From an uncultured Eubacteriales bacterium (GTDB taxonomy: Bacteria; Bacillota; Clostridia; Christensenellales; CAG-138): a stretch of 15,595 nt of DNA. The notes beneath the pieces were generated by a model that was not told where the DNA came from, made no database searches, and saw only the letters and a program-made list of their open reading frames with translations. Position numbers and translations under genes: made by a program. The stretch's first letter is position 1. Each line of letters begins with the position of its first letter. Where the stretch lies: the NCBI GenBank assembly GCA_900540495.1, contig UQGA01000027.1, positions 1 to 15,595 on the forward strand, written 5' to 3'. Shown here piece by piece: positions 6,087-13,804 of this stretch.

Positions 6087-8432
6087 ATGTTTCCCATTAC
6101 CGAACGGGTGAAATACCTGAAAGAACAGGTGCTCAATACGCCCCCGGTCCTGCGGGCCGACCGGAGCATGATTGCCAAAGGCGCCTTCATCGCACACCAG
6201 GAGGAAAACCGCCCCCTGCAGCGGGCCCACATACTGGAAGCCGTGCTCCATGAAATCCCGATCAACATTTTGGACCGGGAGCTGATCGTCGGCCTGCCGG
6301 GCGATTCGCTGAACGTGGCTCAGATCTTCCTGCCGGAAAACAGTGCGGAGCAGCTGATGCGCGAGCTGGATACCCTTCCCGCGCGCGAGCAGGATCGGTT
6401 TCTCGTGCCCGATCGGGTAAAAAACGAGTTGCAGGAGTTGGCCGGTTTCTGGAACGGCAGGACCGCAAACGACCGCATCACCGCCATGATTGAGCCGGGC
6501 GATAAAAAGCTGCTGGACGCCGGCGTATTCTTTATCCAGAAAGACGTCGGCTACGGGCATTGCCTTGCCGACTACGAGACCGTGCTGAAGATCGGTTTTG
6601 CCGGCCTCAAGCAGCGGGCGCAGCGCCGGCTCGACCTTGCCGACCCGAAGGACGAGCGCCGCCCCTTCTGGGAGGCCGTTGTCATCGTCTGCCAGGCTGC
6701 AATGGACTATTCCGAACGCTATGCCGCGTTGGCGGAGCAGCAGGCGGAACGCTGCGGCGACGCCGCGCGTCGGGCTGAGCTCGAACAGATTGCCCGCATC
6801 TGCCGCAAAGCGCCCCTGTACGGTGCTGAAAGCTTCCAGGAAGCGTTGCAGGCGCTCTGGATGGCCCATCTCATCATTCAGATCGAATCCGATGGCACGG
6901 GCGTATCCTTCGGCCGCCTGGACCAATACCTGTACCCCTACTACTGCGCCAGCACAAAGGCGGGCCAGTCGCAGGAGGCCCTGCAGGAACTTCTGGACTG
7001 CTTCTGGATCAAGACCAACCACCTCCTCAAATACCGGCCCTCGGCTGCGGCAAAGCTCTGGTCGGGATATATCATGAACCAGAACGTCACGATTGCCGGT
7101 AGCCTGCCGGATGGCAGCGACGCGACGAACGCACTCTCCTATATGTGCGTGGAATGTCAAAAACGCCTGTGCCTGAAGGAGCCGCAGTTTTCGCTCCGCG
7201 TTTGTAACGGCACGCCGACAGCGTTGCTTAAAAGCGCCGCCGAGGCGCTCGCCACCGGCGGTGGAAAGCCGCAATTTGTCAGCGATCCCACCATCATTCC
7301 TTCCCTGCAGCATCTCGGCGTTCCGGAGGATGAAGCGAAGAACTATGCGATTATCGGTTGTGTGGAGCCGGGCATCGTCGGCGGTTGGGGCCGCTGCAAA
7401 AGCGGGCACATCAACCTGCCGAAGGTGCTCGAGCTGTTGCTCAACAACGGGGTTGATCCGGTGACGCACAGCGATTGCGGCATCCCGGTCGGGGTCGATT
7501 TCCCAACCTTTGAAGACTTTTTCTCCGCCTTTGCGTCGGAGCTGGACTTTGTGATCGGCCGGCTGATCGGCATCCAGAAGAACGTCACCCATCGTGTCCT
7601 GGAGGAGGACGTGCCGCACGTCTACCTCTCCTCGCTCTTCCCGGATTGCATCGAAAAGGGGCTGGACTTCACCAGCGGCGGCTCCCGGCATGACTGGAGC
7701 AGCTTTACCATCACGGGCATGGCCAACGTGATCGATTCGTTCTATACGATCAAAAAGCTCGTGTATGAGCAGAAGGCCTTCTCCCTGGCCGCGCTTTGCC
7801 GCGCATTGACGGCCGACTTTGCCGGATATGACGACATGCTGCGCCAGATCCTTGCGCTTCCCAAATACGGGAACGACATTGCCGAAGTGGACGACCTGGG
7901 CGGCCGGATCGCCGATCTGCTCTACGATACGGTGGAGCATTACCGCGCGCACCACAACTCCCGCGTCACGATCGGATATGTGACGGTTACGAAAAGCGTA
8001 TCCTACGGCAAGCGTACCGGCGCAACCCCCGACGGCCGTCATGCCTTTGAAGCGTTTGCTGACGGCGTATCACCCTCGCACAACTTTGACGTCAAGGGGC
8101 CTACCGCCGTCATGAACTCCGCCAGCAAGCTGGACCTGATGCGCGCCGGCGAGGGGTGTATTCTGAACCAGAAATTTGTCGCCAACGCCCTGAAAGAGGA
8201 TTATCAGCGCGAGAAGTTCGCAAACTTTTTGAAGACCTTCCTGATCGATCTTGGCGGGCTGCACGTACAGTTCAACATCGTTGACAGGGCCACGCTCCTG
8301 GCCGCGCAGGAAAACCCCGCCGCATACAAACACCTGCTGGTGCGCGTCAGCGGTTTTAGCGCCTATTTCGTCGACCTCAGCAGGGAGGTCCAGGAGGACG
8401 TGATCGGCCGGACGGAGTTTCAGGGCATCTAA
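6087..8432 (+). CDS. Glycyl radical enzyme of the dehydratase/lyase type, unknown substrate
   Basis: A 781-residue oxygen-sensitive radical enzyme of the pyruvate formate-lyase superfamily. The glycyl radical site is Gly756 in RVSGFSAYF, followed by the usual short C-terminal tail. The thiyl cysteine is Cys425 in IIGCVEP, with Glu427 as the general base; this C-x-E pattern marks the dehydratase/C-X lyase branch (glycerol, propanediol, choline, isethionate, AG6P types), not pyruvate formate-lyase, which has Cys-Cys. His158 matches a substrate-binding His of glycerol dehydratase. However the NGHS segment of that enzyme (His281/Ser282) is DGTG at 269-272 here, and the Asp447 region is WGRCKSGHIN, with no Asp. 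The substrate is therefore probably different from known dehydratases. The start at 6087 has GAGG nine bases upstream; a longer frame from 6021 overlaps the dehydrogenase and has no support. It lies 10 bases after the dehydrogenase and overlaps or abuts its activase. Confidence 0.95.
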   Translation: MFPITERVKYLKEQVLNTPPVLRADRSMIAKGAFIAHQEENRPLQRAHILEAVLHEIPINILDRELIVGLPGDSLNVAQIFLPENSAEQLMRELDTLPAREQDRFLVPDRVKNELQELAGFWNGRTANDRITAMIEPGDKKLLDAGVFFIQKDVGYGHCLADYETVLKIGFAGLKQRAQRRLDLADPKDERRPFWEAVVIVCQAAMDYSERYAALAEQQAERCGDAARRAELEQIARICRKAPLYGAESFQEALQALWMAHLIIQIESDGTGVSFGRLDQYLYPYYCASTKAGQSQEALQELLDCFWIKTNHLLKYRPSAAAKLWSGYIMNQNVTIAGSLPDGSDATNALSYMCVECQKRLCLKEPQFSLRVCNGTPTALLKSAAEALATGGGKPQFVSDPTIIPSLQHLGVPEDEAKNYAIIGCVEPGIVGGWGRCKSGHINLPKVLELLLNNGVDPVTHSDCGIPVGVDFPTFEDFFSAFASELDFVIGRLIGIQKNVTHRVLEEDVPHVYLSSLFPDCIEKGLDFTSGGSRHDWSSFTITGMANVIDSFYTIKKLVYEQKAFSLAALCRALTADFAGYDDMLRQILALPKYGNDIAEVDDLGGRIADLLYDTVEHYRAHHNSRVTIGYVTVTKSVSYGKRTGATPDGRHAFEAFADGVSPSHNFDVKGPTAVMNSASKLDLMRAGEGCILNQKFVANALKEDYQREKFANFLKTFLIDLGGLHVQFNIVDRATLLAAQENPAAYKHLLVRVSGFSAYFVDLSREVQEDVIGRTEFQGI

Positions 8433-8446
8433 TGGAGAGGGACGGC

Positions 8447-9355
8447 ATGCTGGGTCAGTTGTTGAACATACAGCGCTTCTGTACGCAGGATGGTCCCGGC
8501 ATACGCACCACCGTGTTCTTAAAGGGGTGTCCGCTCCGTTGCGCCTGGTGTTCCAATCCCGAATCGCAGGCCGGGCAGGTGCAATATGCCATCGACGCGC
8601 AGATCTGCCAGGGCTGCCAAACCTGTCGCCACGTTTGCCCGCATGGCGCCGTTGAGGTCCTGCAGTCGGGCGTGTGCGCCATAGCGCAGGAGCTGTGCCG
8701 CTCCTGCGGCGCCTGCCAAGGGGCCTGCCCGGCGCAGGCCGTCAAACGGTACGGATATGCGGCGACCGTCGAAGAGGTCCTTGCGGAAGTCCTGCGCGAC
8801 ATGCCCTACTATCGCCGCACGGGCGGCGGGTTGACCGTCTCCGGTGGAGAACCGGCCGTGCAGTGGCAATTTACCCGCGAGCTGCTCCGCCGCGCAAAAG
8901 AAGCGGGCGTGGGAACGCTGGTGGAAACCGCCGGCGCAGTCGGCTGGGAGCAGCTCTGGGCTGCGCTGGAAGAGGCGGACATCGTATACTTTGACCTCAA
9001 GTTTGCGTCTTCCGAACTCCACAAACGCTATACCGGCATGGACAACGCGCTGATCCTGGATAACCTGCGCAACACATCCGCCCGCAAGGAAAATCTCGTG
9101 GTCAGAATCCCGCTCATTCCCGGTATCAACGACGCGCCGGAGGAGCTGGGCCGGATGGCGGAGCTGATCTGCCGCCTGCCGCACGTTTCGCGCATCGGGC
9201 TGTTGCCCTACCACCGCTACGGCGTTAAAAAATACGCGCTCCTCGGCCGGGACTATGCGCTCGAGCAGGTGCCCGTCCAGGCCGAGCAAAGCGTTGCGCA
9301 GGCGCGCGACCTCCTGGCCCGGGCCACCGGCAGGGAGGTGCGCAGCGGCATCTGA
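8447..9355 (+). CDS. Glycyl radical enzyme activating protein (radical SAM)
   Basis: The dedicated activase that uses S-adenosylmethionine and an iron-sulfur cluster to install the glycyl radical on the preceding enzyme. With the start at 8447 the protein has 302 residues. The radical-SAM motif is Cys28-x3-Cys32-x2-Cys35 in GCPLRCAWC, preceded by the family signature NIQRFCTQDGPGIRT. Two ferredoxin-type [4Fe-4S] motifs follow (Cys54, 57, 60, 64 and Cys84, 87, 90, 94), typical of activases of the dehydratase/lyase branch and absent from PflA. TVSGGEP is the SAM-binding GGE motif. The start at 8447 is preferred because GGAGAGGG lies just upstream; an ATG at 8432 overlapping the stop codon of the radical enzyme (TAATG) is the alternative and would add five residues. 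Last gene of the plus-strand operon. Confidence 0.95.
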   Translation: MLGQLLNIQRFCTQDGPGIRTTVFLKGCPLRCAWCSNPESQAGQVQYAIDAQICQGCQTCRHVCPHGAVEVLQSGVCAIAQELCRSCGACQGACPAQAVKRYGYAATVEEVLAEVLRDMPYYRRTGGGLTVSGGEPAVQWQFTRELLRRAKEAGVGTLVETAGAVGWEQLWAALEEADIVYFDLKFASSELHKRYTGMDNALILDNLRNTSARKENLVVRIPLIPGINDAPEELGRMAELICRLPHVSRIGLLPYHRYGVKKYALLGRDYALEQVPVQAEQSVAQARDLLARATGREVRSGI

Positions 9356-9399
9356 GCCGTACGATGCCGGTCTTTCCCCCGTAAATCCCCCGAAAGCGC

Positions 9400-9435
9400 A
9401 AAACGGGAGCGGCGGCAGGCCCGCGCTCCCGTTTT
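9400..9435. terminator. Bidirectional intrinsic terminator between the two operons
   Basis: AAAACGGGAGCG (9400-9411) and CGCTCCCGTTTT (9424-9435) are perfect 12-base inverted repeats around a 12-base loop, with a T4 end on both strands. It lies 44 bases after the activase stop and 11 bases after the stop of the converging amidohydrolase C, so it would terminate both operons. Confidence 0.85.
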
Positions 9436-9446
9436 CGTATTCCCGT

Positions 9447-10163
9447 TCAACGTTTCCAGTTGAGCAGGCGGCAAATATTTTCTCCCATGATCAGGCTGCG
9501 GATCTCTTCATCATCCGTGGCCTTCTTGACGAGCGCGACGGACAGCTCAAACCGGCCCCAGCTGGCATCCGTGCCCATGAGGATCTTATGCGGGTCCATG
9601 CCGGCGATTGCCTGCCGCAACGTGTTGATGCCCACGCCGGCGGTATCGACGTAGATATTTTCATACCGATTGGCGGCCCGAATGGCCGCTTCCACGGCGT
9701 CCGGCTGGCCGATATGGGCAAGGATCAGTTTGACGTTCGGGAACGTGCGCGCCATCTCCTCAAACTTCCCCGGCATATTGAACATGTCGGATTCTCCATG
9801 GCAAAGCACCGGTTTGTGGTAATGATCGCAAATTTCAAAGATGGGGTCCACGATCTGATGCCGGTCCAACGCGTACCCGTGCCGCAGGGTGTTGAGCTTC
9901 AACCCGTACAGGTGGAGATCCCGAAAACAATGCTCGAGCTCTTCTTCCGCAGAGTACAGCCACGGATTGACGACCGCGTAACCAATGATGCGATCCGGGT
10001 ACTGCCGCTGTGCCGCAGCGGTATATTCGTTATCGTACGACTCCGGCTGGGAAGTGGCCACGCAGGCGTCCACACCGGCCCTGTCGAGCCAGTCGATCAG
10101 CGTTTCCGCAGGAAAATTTTCGCCCTTGCGGACGCCAAAATGGTTGTGAGAATCGACGATCAT
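9447..10163 (-). CDS. Amidohydrolase-2 family metal-dependent hydrolase C, complete metal site
   Basis: A 238-residue TIM-barrel amidohydrolase and the only one of the six paralogs with all expected ligands: His6 and His8 (DSHNH), Lys89 near strand 4, His122 (LCHGE), His150 (LAHIG) and Asp199 (GTDAS). This pattern fits the ACMSD/amidohydrolase-2 branch, whose members hydrolyse or decarboxylate small carboxylic acids or lactones. It is the last gene of the minus-strand operon, four bases after D, with AGGAGGG inside the end of D. It ends MGEN where the others have GGN. It is most likely the active enzyme of the set, or the catalytic subunit if the paralogs assemble. Substrate unknown. Confidence 0.9.
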   Translation of the reverse strand: MIVDSHNHFGVRKGENFPAETLIDWLDRAGVDACVATSQPESYDNEYTAAAQRQYPDRIIGYAVVNPWLYSAEEELEHCFRDLHLYGLKLNTLRHGYALDRHQIVDPIFEICDHYHKPVLCHGESDMFNMPGKFEEMARTFPNVKLILAHIGQPDAVEAAIRAANRYENIYVDTAGVGINTLRQAIAGMDPHKILMGTDASWGRFELSVALVKKATDDEEIRSLIMGENICRLLNWKR

Positions 10164-10167
10164 TTCC

Positions 10168-10878
10168 TTACCCTCCTATCAGCGTTTGTGCGTTCCCGCC
10201 CAGAATGGCCGCCAGCGCCTTCGCATCGGACACCTCGCCCCTGATCTTCATCATTTCAAGGTCATAATCCCCATAAGGCATGTCCGAACCCATGACAATC
10301 CGTTCGCAGCCGACGTCGGCAAGCTGTTTCTGGATGTTAACGGCAAACACGGTGGACGTTTCCAAATACAGATTTTTCGTGCGGGCCGCTGCGCTAATCG
10401 CAGGCTTTGCCTCGTACATTTGTCCGCTGTGCGCCATGACGAGCGGCACGTCCGGGAAGGTCCGCGCCATCTCCTCAAACATGTTGGAAACGCAGAGCAC
10501 GTTGGCCGCGCCGTAGGCGATAACCGGCACTTTGTATTTTCGCGCAATCTCGAAGATGGGGTCCAGCAGCAAGTGATTGTCGAAATTGAACCCGTGCTTG
10601 AGCGAGTGCAGCTTGATCCCCTTCATCCGTCCTCCGTCAAGACAGGCCTCGAGCTCCGCTTCCGCGTTCTCGTCCCATGGATTCACCGTCGCAAAGCCGG
10701 TCAGCCGGTCCGGGTGCCGCCGGCAGGCCTCCTGAACAAAGGCGTTGTTGATATTCTCCGGAAAGCTGAAAACAACCGCCCTGTCAACGCCGCTGGCGTC
10801 CATCCGGGCAAGCAGGTCTTCGTCGGTAAACGTCAGGCCCTTTTTCCTGCCAATATGATTGTGAAAATCAATAACCAT
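10168..10878 (-). CDS. Amidohydrolase-2 family protein D, strand-5 His replaced by Tyr
   Basis: A 236-residue paralog, nearest to C within the window (shared FEEMARTFP, DPIFEI and NPW segments). Metal positions His6, His8, Lys89, His150 and Asp199 are kept, but the strand-5 His is Tyr122 (IAYGAAN). A mononuclear metal could still bind, though with altered geometry. AGGAGGA precedes the ATG. It starts just after a terminator-like hairpin (10898-10936), so D and C may be expressed less than the upstream genes of the operon. Likely an enzyme with a modified active site, substrate unknown. Confidence 0.88.
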   Translation of the reverse strand: MVIDFHNHIGRKKGLTFTDEDLLARMDASGVDRAVVFSFPENINNAFVQEACRRHPDRLTGFATVNPWDENAEAELEACLDGGRMKGIKLHSLKHGFNFDNHLLLDPIFEIARKYKVPVIAYGAANVLCVSNMFEEMARTFPDVPLVMAHSGQMYEAKPAISAAARTKNLYLETSTVFAVNIQKQLADVGCERIVMGSDMPYGDYDLEMMKIRGEVSDAKALAAILGGNAQTLIGG

Positions 10879-10897
10879 CTGTTCCTCCTGTTCTTAA

Positions 10898-10936
10898 AAG
10901 GCGCAACCGGGCCGATGCAGCCACCGGTTGCGCCTT
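10898..10936 (-). terminator. Intrinsic terminator/attenuator between E and D
   Basis: On the minus-strand transcript a perfect 13-pair stem (AAGGCGCAACCGG with CCGGTTGCGCCTT, 13-base loop) ends in UUUU. It falls inside the operon, 38 bases after the stop of E and less than 10 bases before the Shine-Dalgarno of D. No promoter is visible between it and D, so D and C probably depend on readthrough. Confidence 0.7.
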
Positions 10937-10974
10937 ATCCGTCTCCCTAAGCTCGTCCGGCCTGCGCCGCCACA

Positions 10975-11694
10975 TCAGTCGGCAAGCCCGACCACCTTCT
11001 TGGCGTTGCCGCCAAGCACGAGTTCCAGATCCGAATCCTTCCTGATGACGTATTTGATCTTGTCGATCTCCTGCGCCATGGAAACAAACGGGGCGTCCGT
11101 GGCCAGCATCAGCTTGCCTGCGCCCACGGTTTCGTAGGCTTTCTTGATCGCAGGTGCAAACGAGCAGGCGCTTCCCAGATAAATATTGTCATATTTGCGC
11201 GCCAGTTCGATTGCGCTGTCCACCATGTATGGCACGCCCATGTGGTAGAGCAGGATCGGGACTTCCGGATAAACGCGCGCTATCTCGCCCCACTTGTCGG
11301 GAATGGAAAACAGGTCGGCCATATTGTGTACAACCGCCATTTTGCCATAGGACCGGCACAGATCAAAGAACGGATCGACGACGCTGTGGCGGTCGGCCGA
11401 GTAGCCAAAGCGAATGGCATTGAGCTTGACGCCATAGAACTTGTAATCGCGCAGGCACTTTTCCAGCTCCGCCTCGCCATCAATATCCCAGGGGTTGATG
11501 ACCGAAAAGCCAAACACCTTGTCCGGATACTTCTGGCAGCAATCGAAAATGTACTCGTTGTCAATGGTTTCCAGCTGCGAGCAGATCATGCCCTGGTCCA
11601 CGCCGGAAGCCTCCATCATGTCGAGGACCTCCTGCACATAGCAGACGCTGCCCTTGCGCTTTCCAATGTGCGACAGCATATCAATAATCTTCAT
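10975..11694 (-). CDS. Amidohydrolase-2 family protein E, first HxH His lost
   Basis: A 239-residue paralog closest to B of the plus-strand operon (shared LFSIP-x-KW, GVKLN, RFGYSA-DRH and SM-x-QE segments). The first His of HxH is Leu7 and the second, His9, is kept; Lys90, His123, His151 and Asp200 are all kept. A metal site missing one ligand is plausible. A GAGAGG precedes the ATG, and the gene begins 6 bases after F, so the two are translationally close, just as A and B are. Function unknown; probably same fold and a related substrate to C and D. Confidence 0.88.
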   Translation of the reverse strand: MKIIDMLSHIGKRKGSVCYVQEVLDMMEASGVDQGMICSQLETIDNEYIFDCCQKYPDKVFGFSVINPWDIDGEAELEKCLRDYKFYGVKLNAIRFGYSADRHSVVDPFFDLCRSYGKMAVVHNMADLFSIPDKWGEIARVYPEVPILLYHMGVPYMVDSAIELARKYDNIYLGSACSFAPAIKKAYETVGAGKLMLATDAPFVSMAQEIDKIKYVIRKDSDLELVLGGNAKKVVGLAD

Positions 11695-11700
11695 TGCCTG

Positions 11701-12426
11701 TTACCTCTCTTCCACATGAAAGATCCGCGCCGCATTGCCGCCCATCATCAGGGCGACCGTCTCCGCATCGGCAGAGGACTGCTGAATCTTTTTCATCTCC
11801 AGCTCGAAATAACCCCATTCAGGCGTCGCCGTGCCCATTACGGTGTTTCTTGGCCCGGCGTTCTTGAGCGCGCGCTGGACATTGGAAGTCATGCAGCCGG
11901 ACGTGTCCAGATAGACGTTTTTGAACCGCTGCGCAACCCCGGCCGCCGAAGAGGCGTCGTAGGTGAAGCCCATGGCGCCCAAAATGATATCGACATCCGG
12001 GTACTTCTCCGCAATCGGCGCAAACAGAATGGGCGTGGAAAAGACGTCCGCCGCGCCATAACACCAAACGGGGACATGGAGTTTCTGGCAAACGTCGATG
12101 AGGGGATATACGATCTGATGTTCGTTCAATGCGTACCCATGGCGGACGGGGTCCAATCGCAGTCCCCGGAAGCCGCGGTTGCTGATCGCATCTTCCAGAT
12201 CCGCCTCGCAGTTCTCCGCCCACGGGTTAACCGTATACAGGCCGATAAGGCGCTCCGGATAGCGCTTCATCGACGCTTCGACATAGGCGTTGTCCATGCT
12301 TTCGGCGTAGCAGAAGACCACCGCTTTGTCCACGCCGGCCTGATCCATCTGCGCAATCAGGGATTCGGCCGATACGAATGGTTTATACTTATGATGACCA
12401 ATTATATTGTGAATATCAATAATCAT
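11701..12426 (-). CDS. Amidohydrolase-2 fold protein F, metal site mostly lost
   Basis: A 241-residue paralog and the partner of A. Only the first His of HxH remains (His6; the second is Ile8). The strand-5 position is Tyr123, the strand-6 position Ala151, the strand-8 position Ala200, and the strand-4 Lys is Arg90. These changes fall at the same positions as in A, and the two share W-x-YG-x-ADV, TPILF/APILF, DASSA/EASSA and YFELE. The pair therefore represents a distinct lineage that lost metal binding but kept the fold, not a random decaying gene: the reading frame is intact and the motifs around the lost ligands are conserved between A and F. AAAGGAG precedes the ATG at 12 bases. First amidohydrolase gene after IIA, 7 bases away. 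Confidence 0.88.
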   Translation of the reverse strand: MIIDIHNIIGHHKYKPFVSAESLIAQMDQAGVDKAVVFCYAESMDNAYVEASMKRYPERLIGLYTVNPWAENCEADLEDAISNRGFRGLRLDPVRHGYALNEHQIVYPLIDVCQKLHVPVWCYGAADVFSTPILFAPIAEKYPDVDIILGAMGFTYDASSAAGVAQRFKNVYLDTSGCMTSNVQRALKNAGPRNTVMGTATPEWGYFELEMKKIQQSSADAETVALMMGGNAARIFHVEER

Positions 12427-12433
12427 CGGGAAT

Positions 12434-12766
12434 TCACTCCTTTATACTTGCCATAACCACATGTTTCAGCATGTCGCGCTCTGCGCTGGCCACCATAAGC
12501 AGGTCCATCGCGTGCAGAATAATCAGTTGGAACTTGATTTCCCCGCCTTCGAGCTGATATGCCATCAGTTTGGTAAACTGCGCGTCATGCGCGGCCTGCA
12601 GATAGCCGTCCGCCGTCTCCAGTTCCTTCTTTGCCTTTTCGCGCTCGCCGCCCAGGTAAAGGTCGAGCGCCGTATAGACGTGCGCGCGCCCTTCGCCGGC
12701 ATTGGAGATCACCTCCATGCAGACAAGCTCCAGTTCTTCTTCACTCATGCATTTGGTGCTTTCCAT
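12434..12766 (-). CDS. PTS lactose/cellobiose-family IIA component
   Basis: A 110-residue all-helical IIA that accepts phosphate from HPr and passes it to IIB. The family active site is seen in ILHAMDLLM: His85 is the phosphorylated residue and Asp88 the metal-coordinating Asp (HAQDHLM in typical members). The N-terminal NAGEGRAHVYTALDLYLGG matches the first helix hairpin. The frame is open further upstream, but the start at 12766 is chosen since AAGGATGTG lies just before it; ATGs at 12775 and 12748 are alternatives. It overlaps or abuts the end of the SIS gene, showing tight coupling. Having IIA separated from IIB by the SIS gene is uncommon. Confidence 0.93.
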   Translation of the reverse strand: MESTKCMSEEELELVCMEVISNAGEGRAHVYTALDLYLGGEREKAKKELETADGYLQAAHDAQFTKLMAYQLEGGEIKFQLIILHAMDLLMVASAERDMLKHVVMASIKE

Positions 12767-12777
12767 CTCACACATCC

Positions 12778-13785
12778 TTATCTGTGCCAACCCTCGCCAA
12801 GCATCGACGCCATGGTGAAGTTGATCACGGCAATCTGATACAGGCAGGCCAGGCTCTCGCGGCATTTGGGGTGGACGAACACCGCCGTTTTATCGTTTGG
12901 CTTGACGTTCTCGTTTTCCGTAATCACAATCGCACGGCCGCCCTTTTCCATGATTCGGTTGTACATGCGCACCTCGACCTCTTCGGTAAACTCCGGCACG
13001 CAAAGAAACTCGGTGTAGGCCGGATTTACGGAAAGAATCCAGTCATGGGCGTAATCGGCCAGCATAATCGTCGAGGACTTTGCAGCGGGTCCCTCGCGCA
13101 GAATGATGCCGCCCTGCATCGCCGCCGCCATGGAGGGTCCGTCGGCAAGCATGTCGAACATGTCGGATCCCTTGACCATCGCCGCCAGCGGCGCTATCTT
13201 CTCATCCCTGTTCCGGATCAAATCCTCCAGCCAGTCCACAAAGCCATACAGCTCGGCCTTCAGCGCCGCCATATCGTCGCCGGCAATCGTATGGGCAACG
13301 ATGTTTAATATGGCCAGGGAGTGCAGAAAGCTGCGATTTGCGAAGAACACCTCGGTGTCGGCAAACATCGGAAGCCGGATGTCGCTGTTCTGGTTCAGCA
13401 GGCTTTCCTCCTTGTTGCAAATGCCGACAATCGTCGCCCGTCCAGCCAGGTTTTTGAAGAAATCCGCAAGCTCCCAGGACTTCCCGGACTGGGAAATCCC
13501 GATGACGAGGGTTTTGTCATCAACCAGTTCCCACTGGTAGCGCGCCGCATCGAACGCATTCAGCGCCACTGTGGGGATGCCCTTGCCGGTCAAATAGGCA
13601 GTGACGCAAAAGGCAGAATAATAGGAGCTGCCCATTCCCGCCAGGACGACCCGGCTGATGCGGCCGCTCTGCGCCATCTCGCGGATCGTTGCCAGTCCGT
13701 CCACCTCGCCGCCAAAGTAGCGATCCAGGCAGCCGCGCAGCTTTGTCCCCTGCAGCAGGGCCTCCTCCGTAAAAGCATTTTTCAT
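12778..13785 (-). CDS. Double-SIS-domain sugar-phosphate isomerase/deglycase-like protein
   Basis: A 335-residue cytoplasmic protein with two SIS (sugar isomerase) domains, roughly residues 43-190 and 205-335, as in the isomerase half of GlmS and in FrlB/AgaS-type enzymes. Phosphosugar-binding loops are seen in AGMGSSYYSAF (49-59) and ISQSGKSWE (97-105). Glu231 in the second domain lies where GlmS has its catalytic Glu, but the region that reads ELKHGP in GlmS is YAHDW (His247) here. There is no N-terminal DNA-binding domain, so it is not an RpiR-type regulator. It probably isomerises, deaminates or deglycates the phosphorylated sugar delivered by the PTS. GGAGG lies eight bases before the ATG. 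Confidence 0.9.
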   Translation of the reverse strand: MKNAFTEEALLQGTKLRGCLDRYFGGEVDGLATIREMAQSGRISRVVLAGMGSSYYSAFCVTAYLTGKGIPTVALNAFDAARYQWELVDDKTLVIGISQSGKSWELADFFKNLAGRATIVGICNKEESLLNQNSDIRLPMFADTEVFFANRSFLHSLAILNIVAHTIAGDDMAALKAELYGFVDWLEDLIRNRDEKIAPLAAMVKGSDMFDMLADGPSMAAAMQGGIILREGPAAKSSTIMLADYAHDWILSVNPAYTEFLCVPEFTEEVEVRMYNRIMEKGGRAIVITENENVKPNDKTAVFVHPKCRESLACLYQIAVINFTMASMLGEGWHR

Positions 13786-13804
13786 TCGCCTAACCTCCGT
13801 TCTG

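Noticed and set aside
6069..8042. Long 657-residue open frame on the minus strand opposite the glycyl radical enzyme
   Set aside because: It is antisense to a clear full-length enzyme, has no ribosome binding site or recognisable motifs, and is explained by GC-rich codon use.
6087..8432. Identification as pyruvate formate-lyase
   Set aside because: The active site has a single Cys in GCVEP rather than Cys-Cys, and the activase has two extra ferredoxin motifs, both pointing to the dehydratase/lyase branch.
11242..12456. 404-residue plus-strand open frame opposite amidohydrolases E and F
   Set aside because: It spans two real minus-strand genes and their junction, which is typical of an antisense shadow.
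12778..13785. SIS protein as an RpiR-type transcription regulator
   Set aside because: There are two SIS domains and no N-terminal helix-turn-helix region.
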